A stretch of 64,000 nucleotides of DNA from Notospermus geniculatus (Eukaryota > Nemertea > Pilidiophora > Heteronemertea > Lineidae). This document shows positions 42,325 to 53,263 of the stretch, in pieces. The notes beneath the pieces are model-generated. The model ran no database searches. It was not told the DNA's origin and worked only from the letters and a program-made list of their open reading frames with translations. The stretch spans positions 213,465 through 277,464 of the forward strand of contig NMRB01000743.1 in assembly GCA_002633025.1 (NCBI GenBank). Direction: 5' to 3'. A program made the translations under genes and the position numbers. The number at the start of each line of letters is the position of its first letter. Position 1 is the first letter of the stretch.

Positions 42325-43010
42325 CGCATTCACTGAAAAGCCATTCAAGGGATACTTGTTGAACTACATGTACATGTAGGCTACATCTAGGTAGTGGAAG
42401 GAACGAGGGCCTGATTCCACTCACGCGTTTGAGTAAAGCTTTGCAGAAACCTTCCTGACGAACACAAAGATCACACCCTCATTCAGAGTTTCACTGGGTC
42501 ATTGCAGAACAACTGTCAGCATGCAGGCCTACAGAGTGGCAGCCTGATGGGGAATCAACTCAGCTTGCAACCACGTTTGCAGAGTACATTGGAAAAAACC
42601 GTCAGTCATTTCATGCCACAATCTGATTGGATTTGAGATCTCTCTCCACTCTTTTGGATATGAAGGAGCTGACTCGATGGGGCCGTGTTTAACACTGATG
42701 GATAATCATTGAAATTGACAGGAAGCTTGTAAATGAGGATGAAATTGATCTTCTGCTGTGCCGATGGGGTGTGATATATTTATGGTGCAAACAATGAAGA
42801 AAATAACGAATTTGCTGTTTACAAAACAAGACTTTGTAGGCCTACAAATGAATAGGGAAATTTTAATTAAAATCAATTTCAAACAACAATTGTGTTTCTT
42901 TTGAAAGCTACTTGATTAACCTCCATCCATACATCAAAGGTTGATATTCATAAAAGCTAGCAAATGCTTTTACTTCAAGTTTTGTAGTACATTTACATTG
43001 GACATTGCTG
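42325..43010 (+). repeat. Long dispersed repeat, blocks C and D, second copy
   Basis: Matches 22690-23085 and 23860-24170 continuously: cattcactgaaaagccattc, aaggga, gtttgagtaaagctttgcag, aaacctt, aatcattgaaattgac, aaatcaatttcaaacaacaa and cttttgaaagctact. This copy lacks the 0.77 kb of extra sequence present at 23086-23855. Confidence 0.8.
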
Positions 43011-43055
43011 TGAAAATCTTAAGTAAAAACATTTTCTAACTTTCATAAATACAGC
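42948..43055. mobile_element. Small hairpin MITE of the caaatgcttttactt family
   Basis: The sequence attcataaaagctagcaaat, gcttttacttc is followed about 60 bp later by a degenerate inverse. A clean copy is at 55608-55729, and half a copy at 24098-24160. Confidence 0.6.
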
Positions 43056-43289
43056 CCATAAGAACTCAGTAAAATCATCCTGTATAATATGACTTATCCG
43101 CCCACCACGGCCAACCTGCGAACCACCCGAATTATTGACTATACACGATCCAGGCCAAGTTATGAAAAACGCGGAATGCAAAGTTATGCAAGTTATGCAA
43201 ACGCGGAATCGAGAGCCGCATGCGGAATCCAATTTTTTTTTGGCGGCATCCAAGAAAGGAAGGGAATTTTTTCAAACGGAATCGAATTT

Positions 43290-44658
43290 CAGCTGATGCG
43301 ACCGCCGATTCCGATAAAAGGCTCCCCAAACCATAATAACCTGTTTACGGCAGTCAAAGGCTTCATAACTGAAAGGGGATTGCCTAAAGACAAACTGTGC
43401 TGTTTTAGTGCGGACGGTGCGTCAGTTATGCAAAGTCTCGGTCGCGGAGTCGCAGGATTGATGAGAATAAATTACAACCCAGGACTTTTCATTCAGCACT
43501 GCATAGTCCATAGGGAGGTTCTTGGTGTAAAGGATGGGATAAAAAGTTCAATCCCTAACAGTGTAGAACAGACAGTGAAAAAAGTGCTTGTCTTCTTCGT
43601 AAATAGCCATGTTCGGGCAGATGCTTTGGAGGAAATTATCGAGATGTCGAACGAAAACCACCCATATCAGAAGCTTGTCCGTTATCATGCAGTAAGATGG
43701 CTTTCCTTGTCTGGATAAGTGGACAGGTTTGTCATTTTGATAGCAGAGATTAACACTTACTTTGAACAGGAGTCACATGACATGTCAAAAAAGGCAGATC
43801 ACAGACGAACGTGCGCAGAGCTCTATGAAGCCGTTTCTAGTGGTGAATTCCAGCTCTACCTACATTTTCTCCAGCCGGAGCTGAAGATATTGGCGAAAAT
43901 GAATGAAGCCCTGCAAAGCCGTGGTCAAACAGTGTACACCACCTACAGTCTCATTGAGGACCGTATCAGGGAATTTGCCGAGCCCATCGTATGGCAGGAG
44001 CGTGCACACTGGAATGACCTATTCGAAGATGACAATGTGAAAAATGAAATCAACAAGGTGGAATTCCATTCTGCCGAATATCACAGGTTAAAGGAGCAGC
44101 TTGTATCCCATGGTGTAGTGTCCGATGATCAAGCAAGACAAGTGCAACGCAATTGTTTCAAATTTATTCTGCAAACGTCACAGGCAATTCAAACACGGTT
44201 CCCAGATATGGCCTTTGTTCTCGAAAACCTGTCTTTCCTTGTGCCACAAAAACGGGCCTATGCTGCGCTGAAACATTGTTGCTGTTCAGGACAAATACTT
44301 GCCTCACAGAGGTATTGACATAGAAAAAGTGAAAGAACAATTCCGTACATACAGATTCAGCTCCAACCTTGATGGTCTTGTGGAAGACTATCCTGCAGCA
44401 GACAACTTTTTCTGCAATTTAGCCGAGATCCCTGAATTTGATGAATTTGCCACATTCTGCCTCACACTGTTGTGCTTCAACCCAACCACAGTGGCTTGTG
44501 AGCGTGGGTTCTCGGTGATGAACATCATAAAGACAGAAAGACGGTCTGCCTTGAATGAGGAAACATTGAACTCACTCATGGTCCTCAGTACTGGTGAGCA
44601 TGACCAAGACACATTTCCAATTGAGGACGTCATGAAGGCAGGAACAAAGAAAAACTGA
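43290..44658 (+). pseudogene. hAT-superfamily transposase fragment
   Basis: The coding stretches line up in order with a hAT transposase of the ZNF862-like type. GLPKDKLCCFSADGASVMQS (about 43378) carries the Asp of the RNase H fold. HCIVHREVLGV and RYHAVRWLSLSG follow, then a long helical region (43719-44290). The C-terminal dimerisation block at 44400-44600 includes FNPTTVACERGFSVMNIIKT, ERRSALNEETLNSLM. Defects: the N-terminal part with the zinc finger is missing, a TAA at 43716 interrupts the Trp-Leu-Ser-Leu-Ser-Gly segment, and a frameshift near 44290 separates the last 119 codons. The enzyme would cut and paste its own DNA. No terminal repeats were identified, so it is a dead remnant. 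Confidence 0.85.
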
Positions 44659-44826
44659 GTTGGCAATAACTAATGTGACATTTTGTGCAACAGTGATATG
44701 GGCCAAAAATATATTTCTTAGTCTCTCTCTTGCTTAAAAGAGGGCTTTGTCCAAAAACCAAAGTGTTTAGGGCCTAATTGTTCAGTGACACTTTGGCCTC
44801 CAATTGCTTCCCTACTTAGGCCTATT

Positions 44827-44937
44827 GGTAATTTGTGTTCAAAGTTTTTTCCGATGGTTATTTGGTAATTTGTGTTCAAATTTTTTTCCGATGGTTATTT
44901 GGTAATTTGTGTTCAAAGTATTTTCAGATGGTACATG
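44827..44937 (+). repeat. Tandem repeat, three 37-bp copies
   Basis: The unit ggtaatttgtgttcaaagtt, ttttccgatggttattt starts at 44827, 44864 and 44901. The third copy is slightly diverged. Confidence 0.9.
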
Positions 44938-45304
44938 AAAATTCACTGAGGCGTTTCTGCCAGACGGTGTTTTAAAATAAAAATAATTATTTGAATTTTA
45001 ATTCGTGTTTGACATGATCGTTTGTGGGCGTGGCTGTTTTTCCGGTATTTAGACTAGGTTCCTGTCCAACTCGGAGTGGAAAGTAGGGCTCGAAACTAGT
45101 CTGATTGGTAAAACCCCCCAGGCGGAATCCATATTTTTGGGTTTGAAAAATATGGCATCCAGAGTAAACGGAACCAGAATTCGAGAATTTGGCGTTGGCA
45201 ATGTTATGCCTTTATTGGTGAAGATATAGCCTAAATCAATTTGGCCTAATGTTTGGAGGACGTGAGAATATTAAAGTCAGAAACAATGATTTGAACAACT
45301 ATTT

Positions 45305-45344
45305 GCATCGGGTTTTTCAACGGCGATGATGAAAAACCCGATGC
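45305..45344. other. Perfect hairpin, 15-bp arms
   Basis: The arms gcatcgggtttttca and tgaaaaacccgatgc surround a 10-nt loop (acggcgatga). No T-run follows, and no function can be inferred. Confidence 0.6.
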
Positions 45345-46246
45345 GAACCAACCGACGCGACGAAGTTTTGACGAACGTCAGGCCTAGTTGACGTCTCACT
45401 GGGCTTGGTGACGCCGCCCTGCCTTGATGACGCCACGCAGGAGAACTGCACTGGAGCACGACGGGAGGAAGCCTGATTATGACGTCATAATCATGCACAA
45501 CGTTACTATGGTGTGCTTGGCGACATCAGGGCGAATACATCTACTTGACGACTGCGGTCAATTATGACGCCATCACCTCAGGTTTAATTTCATAAAATCC
45601 TCCTTAATTAATTACCTTTAAGTTCATTTTCCAAAAATTTCTAATTGTGGGCCATTAATTCAACCATATATTCATTCCACCAGTTGAAAGTGCTAAAAAT
45701 TACACCGTATGTGAGATATTGTACACTGAAGTTAGACACGGCTGCCAGAACTATATAACGAAACGATGACGGTGTTCCACATCTGCTGTCTGCGTGCTGC
45801 GCATTGGCGCCGCTACGCGGCGTTCCGGGAACGTTGCGTCCAGGGTCCACCTGACATCTTGAATATTTCAAATACTCCTGGGCCAATTTTAACACGGTTT
45901 GTTGCACATGAAATTATATCTTGTTGGTAATATTTCTGCATCAAAATTTTGGATATTCGGAAATATGGTTATTATGTAATAGCTCATCAGAAAAACACTA
46001 GAAATCAACATTGTTATCACGTACCGGTATTTTTTTGTGATTTTTGTTGCAGTTCTGATACAGTGGAACTTTCTAAGGATTCGGAGCTTTGTTTCATCAA
46101 CATATGTAGTTGTGTGGTTGCTGAGATATCTGAGCACCCTTATTCTCCTACACGAATCCGCTTTGAAAGTGTATTAGGTGTGAACGCAGTTATACATAAA
46201 CTTACTACAAAGAACGTACATATACTATATATATTTTTTATTGCAG

Positions 46247-47326
46247 GGTTGATAAATATATAGCAAGAAAGTTGGTGGTTCTGGATGATCGAGAACGGAA
46301 TGTGCTCTGCTGTGCACATTGCCCACTTGTGGAGGACCATGCGGAAAAGCTCAATACAATAATTCAACAAAACAATAGAATGATTGCATGAGCTCCTAGA
46401 GAAGCAGCAAGTCCTCTGCAGGTGGTCAATGTGCAGGCGGACAAAGATGGATTCGTCACGGTGACTCCAGAACCACCAGCCATGCCAGCAGATGACACAA
46501 TAGTCGCAAGCACTCAGCCTGCCAAAGCTGTAGATGAACTGCAGCAGCGTCATCTTCACAATGGCCCGCCGATAGAAGATGACCTTCAACAACTAGCAAA
46601 CATCATTCTTCCGCCTACAAAAAAAAGAAAAGAGAAAAGTGGCTGACACTGTTGCCATTGGAATAAGAAGATCCCCAGTCTCCATTGGCAGCGAGAAAGG
46701 CAACGTAATCAGTAAGGAAGTTCCTTTAGCCAGCAATCCACAGAAATCATAAACTGCCGTGGAAATTCCTCAATCGCTCATAAACTCAGGAATGGCCATT
46801 GCCGACAACCAAAATGATGGAAAAACATTCCTGAAAGTTCTTGCCCTGAGTATCTACGACAAGGAGGACCTCCGGGGACGATGTTAGAACTGAAAGAAGG
46901 TGCAGAGAAAAATTAGTGCAGCGAAAACTGTTGAAGAAAATGCAGGATAAGAAAATGAACAACGAGGAGAAGGCAAGGAAAGTGGGCGAAAAAAAAATGC
47001 AGAAGGTGGTGGACAAGGAGTCCATATTCCAAGAGCGGTTACATAACCTGAGTGCAGAGGTTTCGGAGCATTTGAACCTTGTTGTGAATGACCCAAAGTT
47101 AATGCTTGGGAAACGTATCCGCTATTGCTGGACAGAGGATGATGGTAGTGACGTTTACTACAATGGACATATGACCAAAATCAGAGATTACGTAAACAAA
47201 GGAACTATGTTCACAAGATCATACTGGGCTGATACGGAAGAGGAAGCGGAGGCAGAGGATTGTAAAGTGAAGTTGTCTGAGTGGATGCTCGATTTCTCCG
47301 ATGGTGCACTCTTGATTATGGACTAA
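46247..47326 (+). pseudogene. Unassigned transposon-like protein remnant with a coiled coil and a C-terminal barrel-like domain
   Basis: An exon-like start after a good acceptor (tattgcag) codes VDKYIARKLVVLDDRERNVL, CCAHCPLVEDHAEKL and then meets TGA near 46391. Further frames continue to 46646 (Pro/Glu-rich, ending with a KKRKEK basic run). A patch at about 46813-46880 reads FLKVLALSIYDKEDLR, faintly like a BEN-domain start. From 46916 an open frame has a Lys-rich coiled coil (residues 1-40) and then GKRIRYCWTEDDGSDVYYNG to SEWMLDFSDGALLIMD, stop at 47326. That last part resembles the small Tudor/chromo-like barrel found at the end of many invertebrate transposon proteins. The stops and frame changes mean it is not functional. 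Family assignment is open. Confidence 0.4.
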
Positions 47327-48294
47327 ATACATTCAGCATTCACACTGGTCAAGACCTCCTGCAAACATAAAACGTGAAAACATGTTGATAATGCTAACTT
47401 TTTATTCCAGGGGAAATTTACCTGCATTTTGATATACTACTCGATGATGATGGGGTCCGTCACGTGATCCTCGTTATATCCAAGACGGCCGCCATCAAAT
47501 TCAAGATGGCTGCCATGAATCAGAGATGGCTGCCTATCTATTGCTAAGTATTTCACTATAACTAGGCCTTGAGTGCCAATATGATAGAAAGAAAAAGAAA
47601 CAATACACTAAGTCATACTTGCTTCAATAAGTTATTCATGTATTGCCTCTCACTTCATTGCGCTAATGCATTATTCGCTCATTGACCTTGAATTTCACCT
47701 TCAAGGTCAATGATGAAGGTCGTCAATACCACATATTGTAATACGCAAGGGTGACTAATGCCTAAGCTATTTACAACAATTTGACAATGATTAAACTGTA
47801 GTAATCCTTTTTACCTGTCCTTTTTACCTGTTTTTCGTGTTTGGTGAATTTCATTGTTTACGATTATGTAACGTAATTAAGCTGTAATCCATGGGACTTT
47901 CCTCATTTTCCGTGTCTATAAAGCACAGTGATCACATTGGACTATAAAAACAGTCAACTGGGGGTGTCTTTGTTGCTTTTCTCAGAGGGGCCTGGATTGA
48001 AGCAATATGAAAATTCACAATGATGGCTCGCCCTTAACAAATAACAAGTTAACCCGTATCAAAAATACAGATCAAAGATCTGCTGTTGGCAGTAGTAGTA
48101 ACAACTGTACCGGTAACACACACACTGTTCCAGCGAAGCAAGTTTCACTGGGCGGTGTACCACCCTATTCAAAAATTCAGAGGTCATTTTACCACCTGTT
48201 CAAAATTTTACCATTCTGTTTAAAAATGTTAACTTGCAATGCACTTTCTATTACACCACCCTGTTTGAATTTCACTCCCACCCTGTTTGAAAAT
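47327..48294. other. Non-genic interval
   Basis: No gene or clear element recognised. Around 47485-47550 the word aagatggctgcca is repeated three times with variation. Confidence 0.45.
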
Positions 48295-48831
48295 CCAGGG
48301 GCCGGTTGTACAAAAGCATACTATGCCTAGTATTATTCTATGTTGGTTACCAAACTGGCTACCAACTTGGTACGGTTGCACAGAACTATACTATGTCTGG
48401 TATCATTCTAGACAACATACTATGTCTGGTAGGGTTCAGGAGTACTACTAAGTGCTGCCATCTATGTTACTGAGTTCATTCCTGGCTTGAATATATTGTC
48501 ATATCACATGCAGTGGCATGGAGTTGGTACGGTTGCACGAAACTATACTATGTCTGGTATCATTCTAGACAACATCTTGGCTTATATAACAACAAAACAA
48601 TGGATTGTCACACCCAGTGCACATTGTGCTGTCAGGTGGAAGTCATTCAACTTGGTCTAGTACTTTACTATCCCACAAAGTATGTTACCACGTAGTTGAG
48701 TGCCTAGCATGCTTTTGTGCAACACTCCTGGAAGACCCAACTAACTAGAATGCTACTAGGCATTTGGAATGCTACTATCTCCTAGTTGGCTTCTAACCTA
48801 GTATGCTTTTGTGCAACCGGCCCCTGGGCTT
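48295..48831. mobile_element. MITE with TIR caggggccggttgcacaaaa, about 537 bp
   Basis: The left end ccaggggccggttgtacaaa, agcatactatgcctag is matched inversely by the right end (ctagtatgcttttgtgcaac, cggcccctggg). Inside, a 60-bp segment with ggtacggttgcac and actatgtctggtatcattct is duplicated directly (48367-48425 and 48524-48583). Confidence 0.8.
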
Positions 48832-49126
48832 TAAAATAGGAAAATGTAGTCATCCCACCCTGTTTGGAAAAATTTCTGGCAAGAACACTGACACAATTGC
48901 ACACAATACACTACAGAGCCCAATTTCCATCTCTTCCCTTCACCACTGAGCACTGAACTGGGCCAAAAAACTCAATTTACCATAATCAACTGTTTGGAGA
49001 AAAAACTTTCACTTCTGTGTTTAGGGAAAAGACTGATACTTTGTCAAAATAGATGTGTATGTAAGTAGATGTGTATGTAAGTACTGAAATGTGAAAAGCT
49101 GTAATTCTAGGTTTGTCGTTTTCCAG

Positions 49127-49450
49127 AGTATAATGGCACCTAATGGCATTATTGTCAACTTGTTTGGCCCTATCATGCCTATGGATGGTAAAAGACACGA
49201 CTGTGCCCATCTCAGAGAAAGTCAAATCCCGCTGAAAATGTCAGAGGCAGAAAACAGATGGAACACGCCTAGCCATCTACGGAGACCCAGCATACCCTAT
49301 GAGAATGCAGCTATTCTGCCCATTTGGTGGTGCACATCTGACACAACAGGAGAGGCTTTTCAACAAGAGGATGTCGACTGTACGTGAATGTGTTGAAAGG
49401 GGTTTCGGAAAAATCATTCAACAATTTGCATTTCTATTCCACTTTTATGC
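49127..49450 (+). pseudogene. PIF/Harbinger DDE transposase fragment
   Basis: After an acceptor-like ttttccag (ends 49126), the frame reads SIMAPNGIIVNLFGPIMPMD, GKRHDCAHLRESQ. This is the PdGliv...G...rHD block of Harbinger (DDE_Tnp_4) transposases, containing the second catalytic Asp. Near 49270 the frame shifts and continues LAIYGDPAYPMRMQLFCPFG, GAHLTQQERLFNKRM, then ECVERGFGKIIQQF with the catalytic Glu. The first catalytic Asp and everything upstream are not found. It would excise and insert DNA together with a Myb-like partner protein, and Myb-like exons occur at 56.6 and 58.7 kb. It is broken and probably inactive. Confidence 0.8.
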
Positions 49451-50088
49451 ATACATGCCCTGATGTTTTGTTTTGGTTTGATACAGTGTCACTATGGAAC
49501 AGTAATTAGTGATTTTTCCATGACAGATTTAATCGTTGTATGTTTGTACAGTACAGGTGTATCAATACACCTCTGCCATGATCTCAGGTATCTTGTTAAG
49601 TCGTGGATTCATAGGCCTAGAAGCAGATGACCATGAGAACTCGACTGACAATGCATATTTCCAGAATATGAAAGAATACAATGTTCACCGTCCTGGTATT
49701 CCCGAAGGTACCCTGAAACGGAAGTGTCGGAAGGCAGCATCCATGAGTGTTGCAGAGGCTCATGGAACAAGCATGGCCAGGACTCTGCCCAACTCATCAA
49801 ATCCTGCAAAGCCACATTTATTTTCCCAGCATGCAAATGGAGAAACCGAATGTGACTTTGCAAATTTCAAGGCTCTCGGTCTCTGTTCCTTGAGAGGAGC
49901 AGAGGACATGGGAATTCTGTTTCACAGTTATCATTGTTTCTAAGTAGCCTAATTGTCTCGGGTTTTTTAGAAGTCCATACATGTAGTCTACTATGTACAC
50001 ATTAGGGCTCGGCGATCAAGTTGTGATCACAAGTGATGATCATGTGTGAATTTGTAGAGAAAAGTCATTTCAAAATTTACTGAAAACA

Positions 50089-50290
50089 TTCAGATTGTTT
50101 TCAGTGTCATTCAGTCTGTATTGTATGCGCCAAAATTCTGAGATATGTGATTTTGTTGAGAAAAGTCTAATCACAATATTCGTTTTGTACAAGATGAAAC
50201 AAAGAAAAGTTTCAAAATTTACTAAAGGTTCAGATTGTTTTCAGTTTCATCCAGTCTGTGTTGTGTGCCCGAAAATTCTGAGATATTTGC
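50089..50290 (+). repeat. Direct duplication, about 65-bp units
   Basis: Copies at 50089-50160 and 50226-50290 share cagattgttttcagt, cagtctgt, ttgtatgcg/ttgtgtgcc and aaaattctgagatat. Identity is about 85 percent by eye. Confidence 0.7.
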
Positions 50291-50648
50291 GTCATTCGCA
50301 AACAATCATGAAAGTGCTGCCGCCATGACTTACACATGTAATTGAAGGCTTAACCTTTGACAACCTCAAAAAGAGCCTGAGAAAGCAAGCAAATTTTTCC
50401 ATTTACATATTTTTTCTTTTTTTGTTATAGTACTGTGTTATGCAGATCACAAAATGATCATTTGTGGTTTGTCCAATGTGCCCTAAATTCACTTTTGGTC
50501 ATTTTGCATGGAGCAAATTGACCATGTTTTATTGATTTTGATAGGGGCTCATTCATCACAAGGTTGACCTGAAATTACATGTACTTCATTGATTTTTGAA
50601 CTTTATGTAAAGTTATAAGTTTAGTTTTTTATGAATGTGAAATAGAAA

Positions 50649-50903
50649 TAGGGTTTCCAAGGTGAAAGACACCGCTTCCTACCATAATCGAACCCACGAA
50701 CCCTCGCATATGGCACCAATCGCCAGCACTCAGGGGCACACGCCTTAAACCACTAGGCCAAACCCCCATCTTCAAAAAAGATGGTTCAATGACCCGTGTC
50801 TAAACGAGGCGTCCATAAGCACCCCGCGAGTAGTCCAAACAATCTCCGAACCCAAACAGTTTTCATGTTATACAGGGTCACAAATAGAGGAGATACAAGT
50901 AAA
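50649..50903 (-). mobile_element. tRNA-related insertion with 16-bp target-site duplication
   Basis: The 16 bases gaatgtgaaatagaaa occur at 50633-50648 and 50904-50919, bracketing 255 bp. On the minus strand the insertion contains a tRNA-like segment (about 50771 down to 50675): gggggtttggcctagtggtt, taaggcg, a long variable-arm-like stretch and the B-box gggttcgatta, resembling a Ser/Leu-type tRNA. About 130 bp precede it. A long duplication is the mark of target-primed retrotransposition, so a SINE is likely, but here the tRNA part lies towards the 3' end. Confidence 0.7.
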
Positions 50904-51518
50904 GAATGTGAAATAGAAAGTTTTTAGTTTTTTATGAATAGTTCAGTATGTATGCATGTCGTCATCCAGTGGAACATATGACGTACCTGGTCTTTTGTAA
51001 CTTAGTATCGTTCTTAATAAAATCATCAACAATCACTTCATACCTTGAATTCATTTAATCATTGCCCCATCAAGCCCCTGCTTCCGATGACCTGATGTTT
51101 GTCTTCAGATAATTTGCAGATGATCCCTTATTGGCCGCATTGTCTCCCTACAAAGGGAAGAAAACATTATCTACTGGTATCAATGGAATTCATTAAAATC
51201 TACGAGCTATTCAGACTTATTGTTGGGTTTTCATCCAATGATTATCTTTCACCATCTGTTCACCAAAGATTTTTTGTAGGTTTCTTGAAAGAAATAACTT
51301 CTCATCTGGAGGCTGATGATTCCAGCACCCTTCGGAATCCGATTGGATACATACTGGTCAGTTGCCAGTCGCATCAATGCAAACGCCATCCTGAGGAATT
51401 ATCACTCAGGATGGATGCAAAAACATCGTAGACATCAGAAGAGCCACAGCTATGCTATCAACAGAGTCCACTCAATGCCCCATCAAATGTCCTGCTACCT
51501 TCGTTCTAATAAGAAAGA

Positions 51519-51600
51519 AGTCAATCTCCAGAATTCACGAATTTTCGACCCCAACCGGGGTCTTTTTCAAGTGGAACTTTACAAGAATTTTCGACCCCAA
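51519..51600 (+). repeat. Repeat shared with 32660-32740
   Basis: gtcaatctccagaattcacg, aattttcgaccccaaccggg, gtcttttt and ggaactttacaag match the block upstream of the LINE. A second aattttcgaccccaacc follows at 51587-51603. Confidence 0.6.
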
Positions 51601-51603
51601 CCT

Positions 51604-53142
51604 ACGTTCTACTGGCTCCTTGCCCAACTGGTGAAGATGTACCCTGGAAGTGCTAAGTCGGCCTGTCACAAAGCTTTCTTGTCTTTCAGAGAGAAGCTCA
51701 GTACGAAGGCTACACTTGATTTAAAATTGTTGCTGAATATTCCATACTACAAGTTTTGTCAATTCAGGCATTTCCTCACAAATCATGGCTGCAATATTCT
51801 GGCCTCGGAGGCAGATATGAGCAGTGATGAGAGCAGAAGGAAAGAAAAGGCATCAGGATTTTGATGTGGTTGTAGGAGGTGAACAGCTGGGGAAAGCTAA
51901 GGGGTCTGATGCCTCCGAGGCTGTTGCCTATGTGAGGGATACAGATTCAGGAATACTGCCAACAACAGGTAGAGCTGGGAAACTTTGAGCAGCCCGAGAA
52001 TGAAATCTAGGTCAAATTTGGTGCCGACAAAGGTGGTGAAAGCGCAAAACTTTGTGCACACGTCGTCAGTGTAATGAACTGTAACAGTTCAGATAAACCC
52101 CGGATAGTGTCGACAATCTGCACAAAATGTTTGGGCAGTATGGGCCCCAGGTTGCAAAATTCTCCTCCCTGAGAATTTCGGAGAACGAGACAAAATAGAC
52201 AAGGGTATTTCTCTTTGAAGATTATAAGTTCCTGTGTTCGGCAATGGGACCTCACACCTGGGTCTGTGTATCCTTGTTTGTTTTGTCTTGTTCCCCTTGA
52301 TGATCTTAAGAGGAAGGAAGGGTCATTGTCAATTATTCACTCACCCAAGCGCACTGGTGTAAGTGGCGACCTTGTTGACAATGAGGCCTGCACTTTATAC
52401 ACCACACGAACAACCCAAATGTTCGAAGAAGACCTTAAAAAATGCAGAGAAATGCCCGGCAAGCCCAAAATTAACTCGAGAAAAACCAACAGTGTTTTCA
52501 CTGACATGCTGTTTCCAATTGAAGCTGGTCAAATTGTTCTCTTGCCCCTCCATCTCTATTTGGGCATAGTGTTGGATTTATATAGAATGATGGAAGCAAG
52601 CGCCGTTCTTGTAGACAAGGGGAATTTAGAGACCCTGGAACAGCAGAGGCAGCCATCCTGGGAGGAGCTCACAAAACAACGTGAGAAGAAAGACACTCTT
52701 ACGAAGATTGAGGGTAGAAGTGACTGTGAGCAATTTATAATACAAGCGTTCGAAGAACTGGCTGCCTCGCACAGTGCTCGCAGCAATAAGGGATAAATAC
52801 TATGAGGTGCTTCTTCTAAGCGAAATCCGCAGATTGTTATTTCCCTCTCGTTTTCTCACTCAAACAGAGGTAAATGAGTTGTGCACTTTGTGTTGGAGGA
52901 TGATGATTCTGTACTGCGCTCACTTCCCTGAGCGGAACATCACACCAAAGTTGCACAAACTCATTTTCCATATCCCTGACTTTGTCATGAAGTGGAGATC
53001 AGTGGGTCTCCTTTCTGAGAGTGGACTTAAGAGCATACATAAGAATGTTAACTCCCAAGTCCGCCAGTTTTGCATAATTCGTAGCAAACAGCGGAGACTC
53101 TCACTGATTTTTCAAGGAGCACTGCCTGAAAACATTAGCTGA
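51604..53142 (+). pseudogene. Transposon-type protein remnant, unassigned family
   Basis: Protein-like stretches in several frames follow one another. 51604-51864 has YPGSAKSACHKAFLSFREKL, then KFCQFRHFLTNHGC. 52290-52796 has FTDMLFPIEAGQIVLLPLHL, YLGIVLDLYRMME, then a charged helix ending EFEELAASHSARSN-like. 52774-53142 has LCWRMMILYCAHFPERNITP, KLHKLIFHIPDFVMKW, SVGLLSESGLKSIHKNVN. The last motif (TPKLH...H...W...G..sE.g.e..H...N) is common near the C-terminus of large multi-copy invertebrate transposon proteins. I cannot name the superfamily. Frame changes show that it is broken. Introns could explain some of them but no consistent set was found. Confidence 0.45.
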
Positions 53143-53263
53143 CAAAAGTCAAATTCTTCCCAGTCAAAGTGTCCCGAGGAAATGCGACAGTTGTGGCGGG
53201 ATGTACAAAATCAGTTCAGGTAGTGTTCGACAATGTCAGGGATGATATTGAGAAATATCCAAT

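Larger units (their letters stand above)
44659..46246. other. Non-genic interval with two small structures
   Basis: No gene seen apart from possible intron sequence before the exon at 46247. It holds a three-copy 37-bp tandem repeat (44827-44937) and a perfect hairpin (45305-45344). Confidence 0.5.
49451..51098. other. Interval without recognised gene
   Basis: A 135-codon frame at 49536-49943 has no known pattern. A direct repeat lies at 50089-50160 / 50226-50290 (cagattgttttcagt, cattcagtctgt, aaaattctgagatat), and a tRNA-like insertion at 50649-50903. Confidence 0.45.

Noticed and set aside
44827-44937. CRISPR-like array
   Set aside because: The three 37-bp copies are directly adjacent with no spacers, so it is a simple tandem repeat in a eukaryotic genome.
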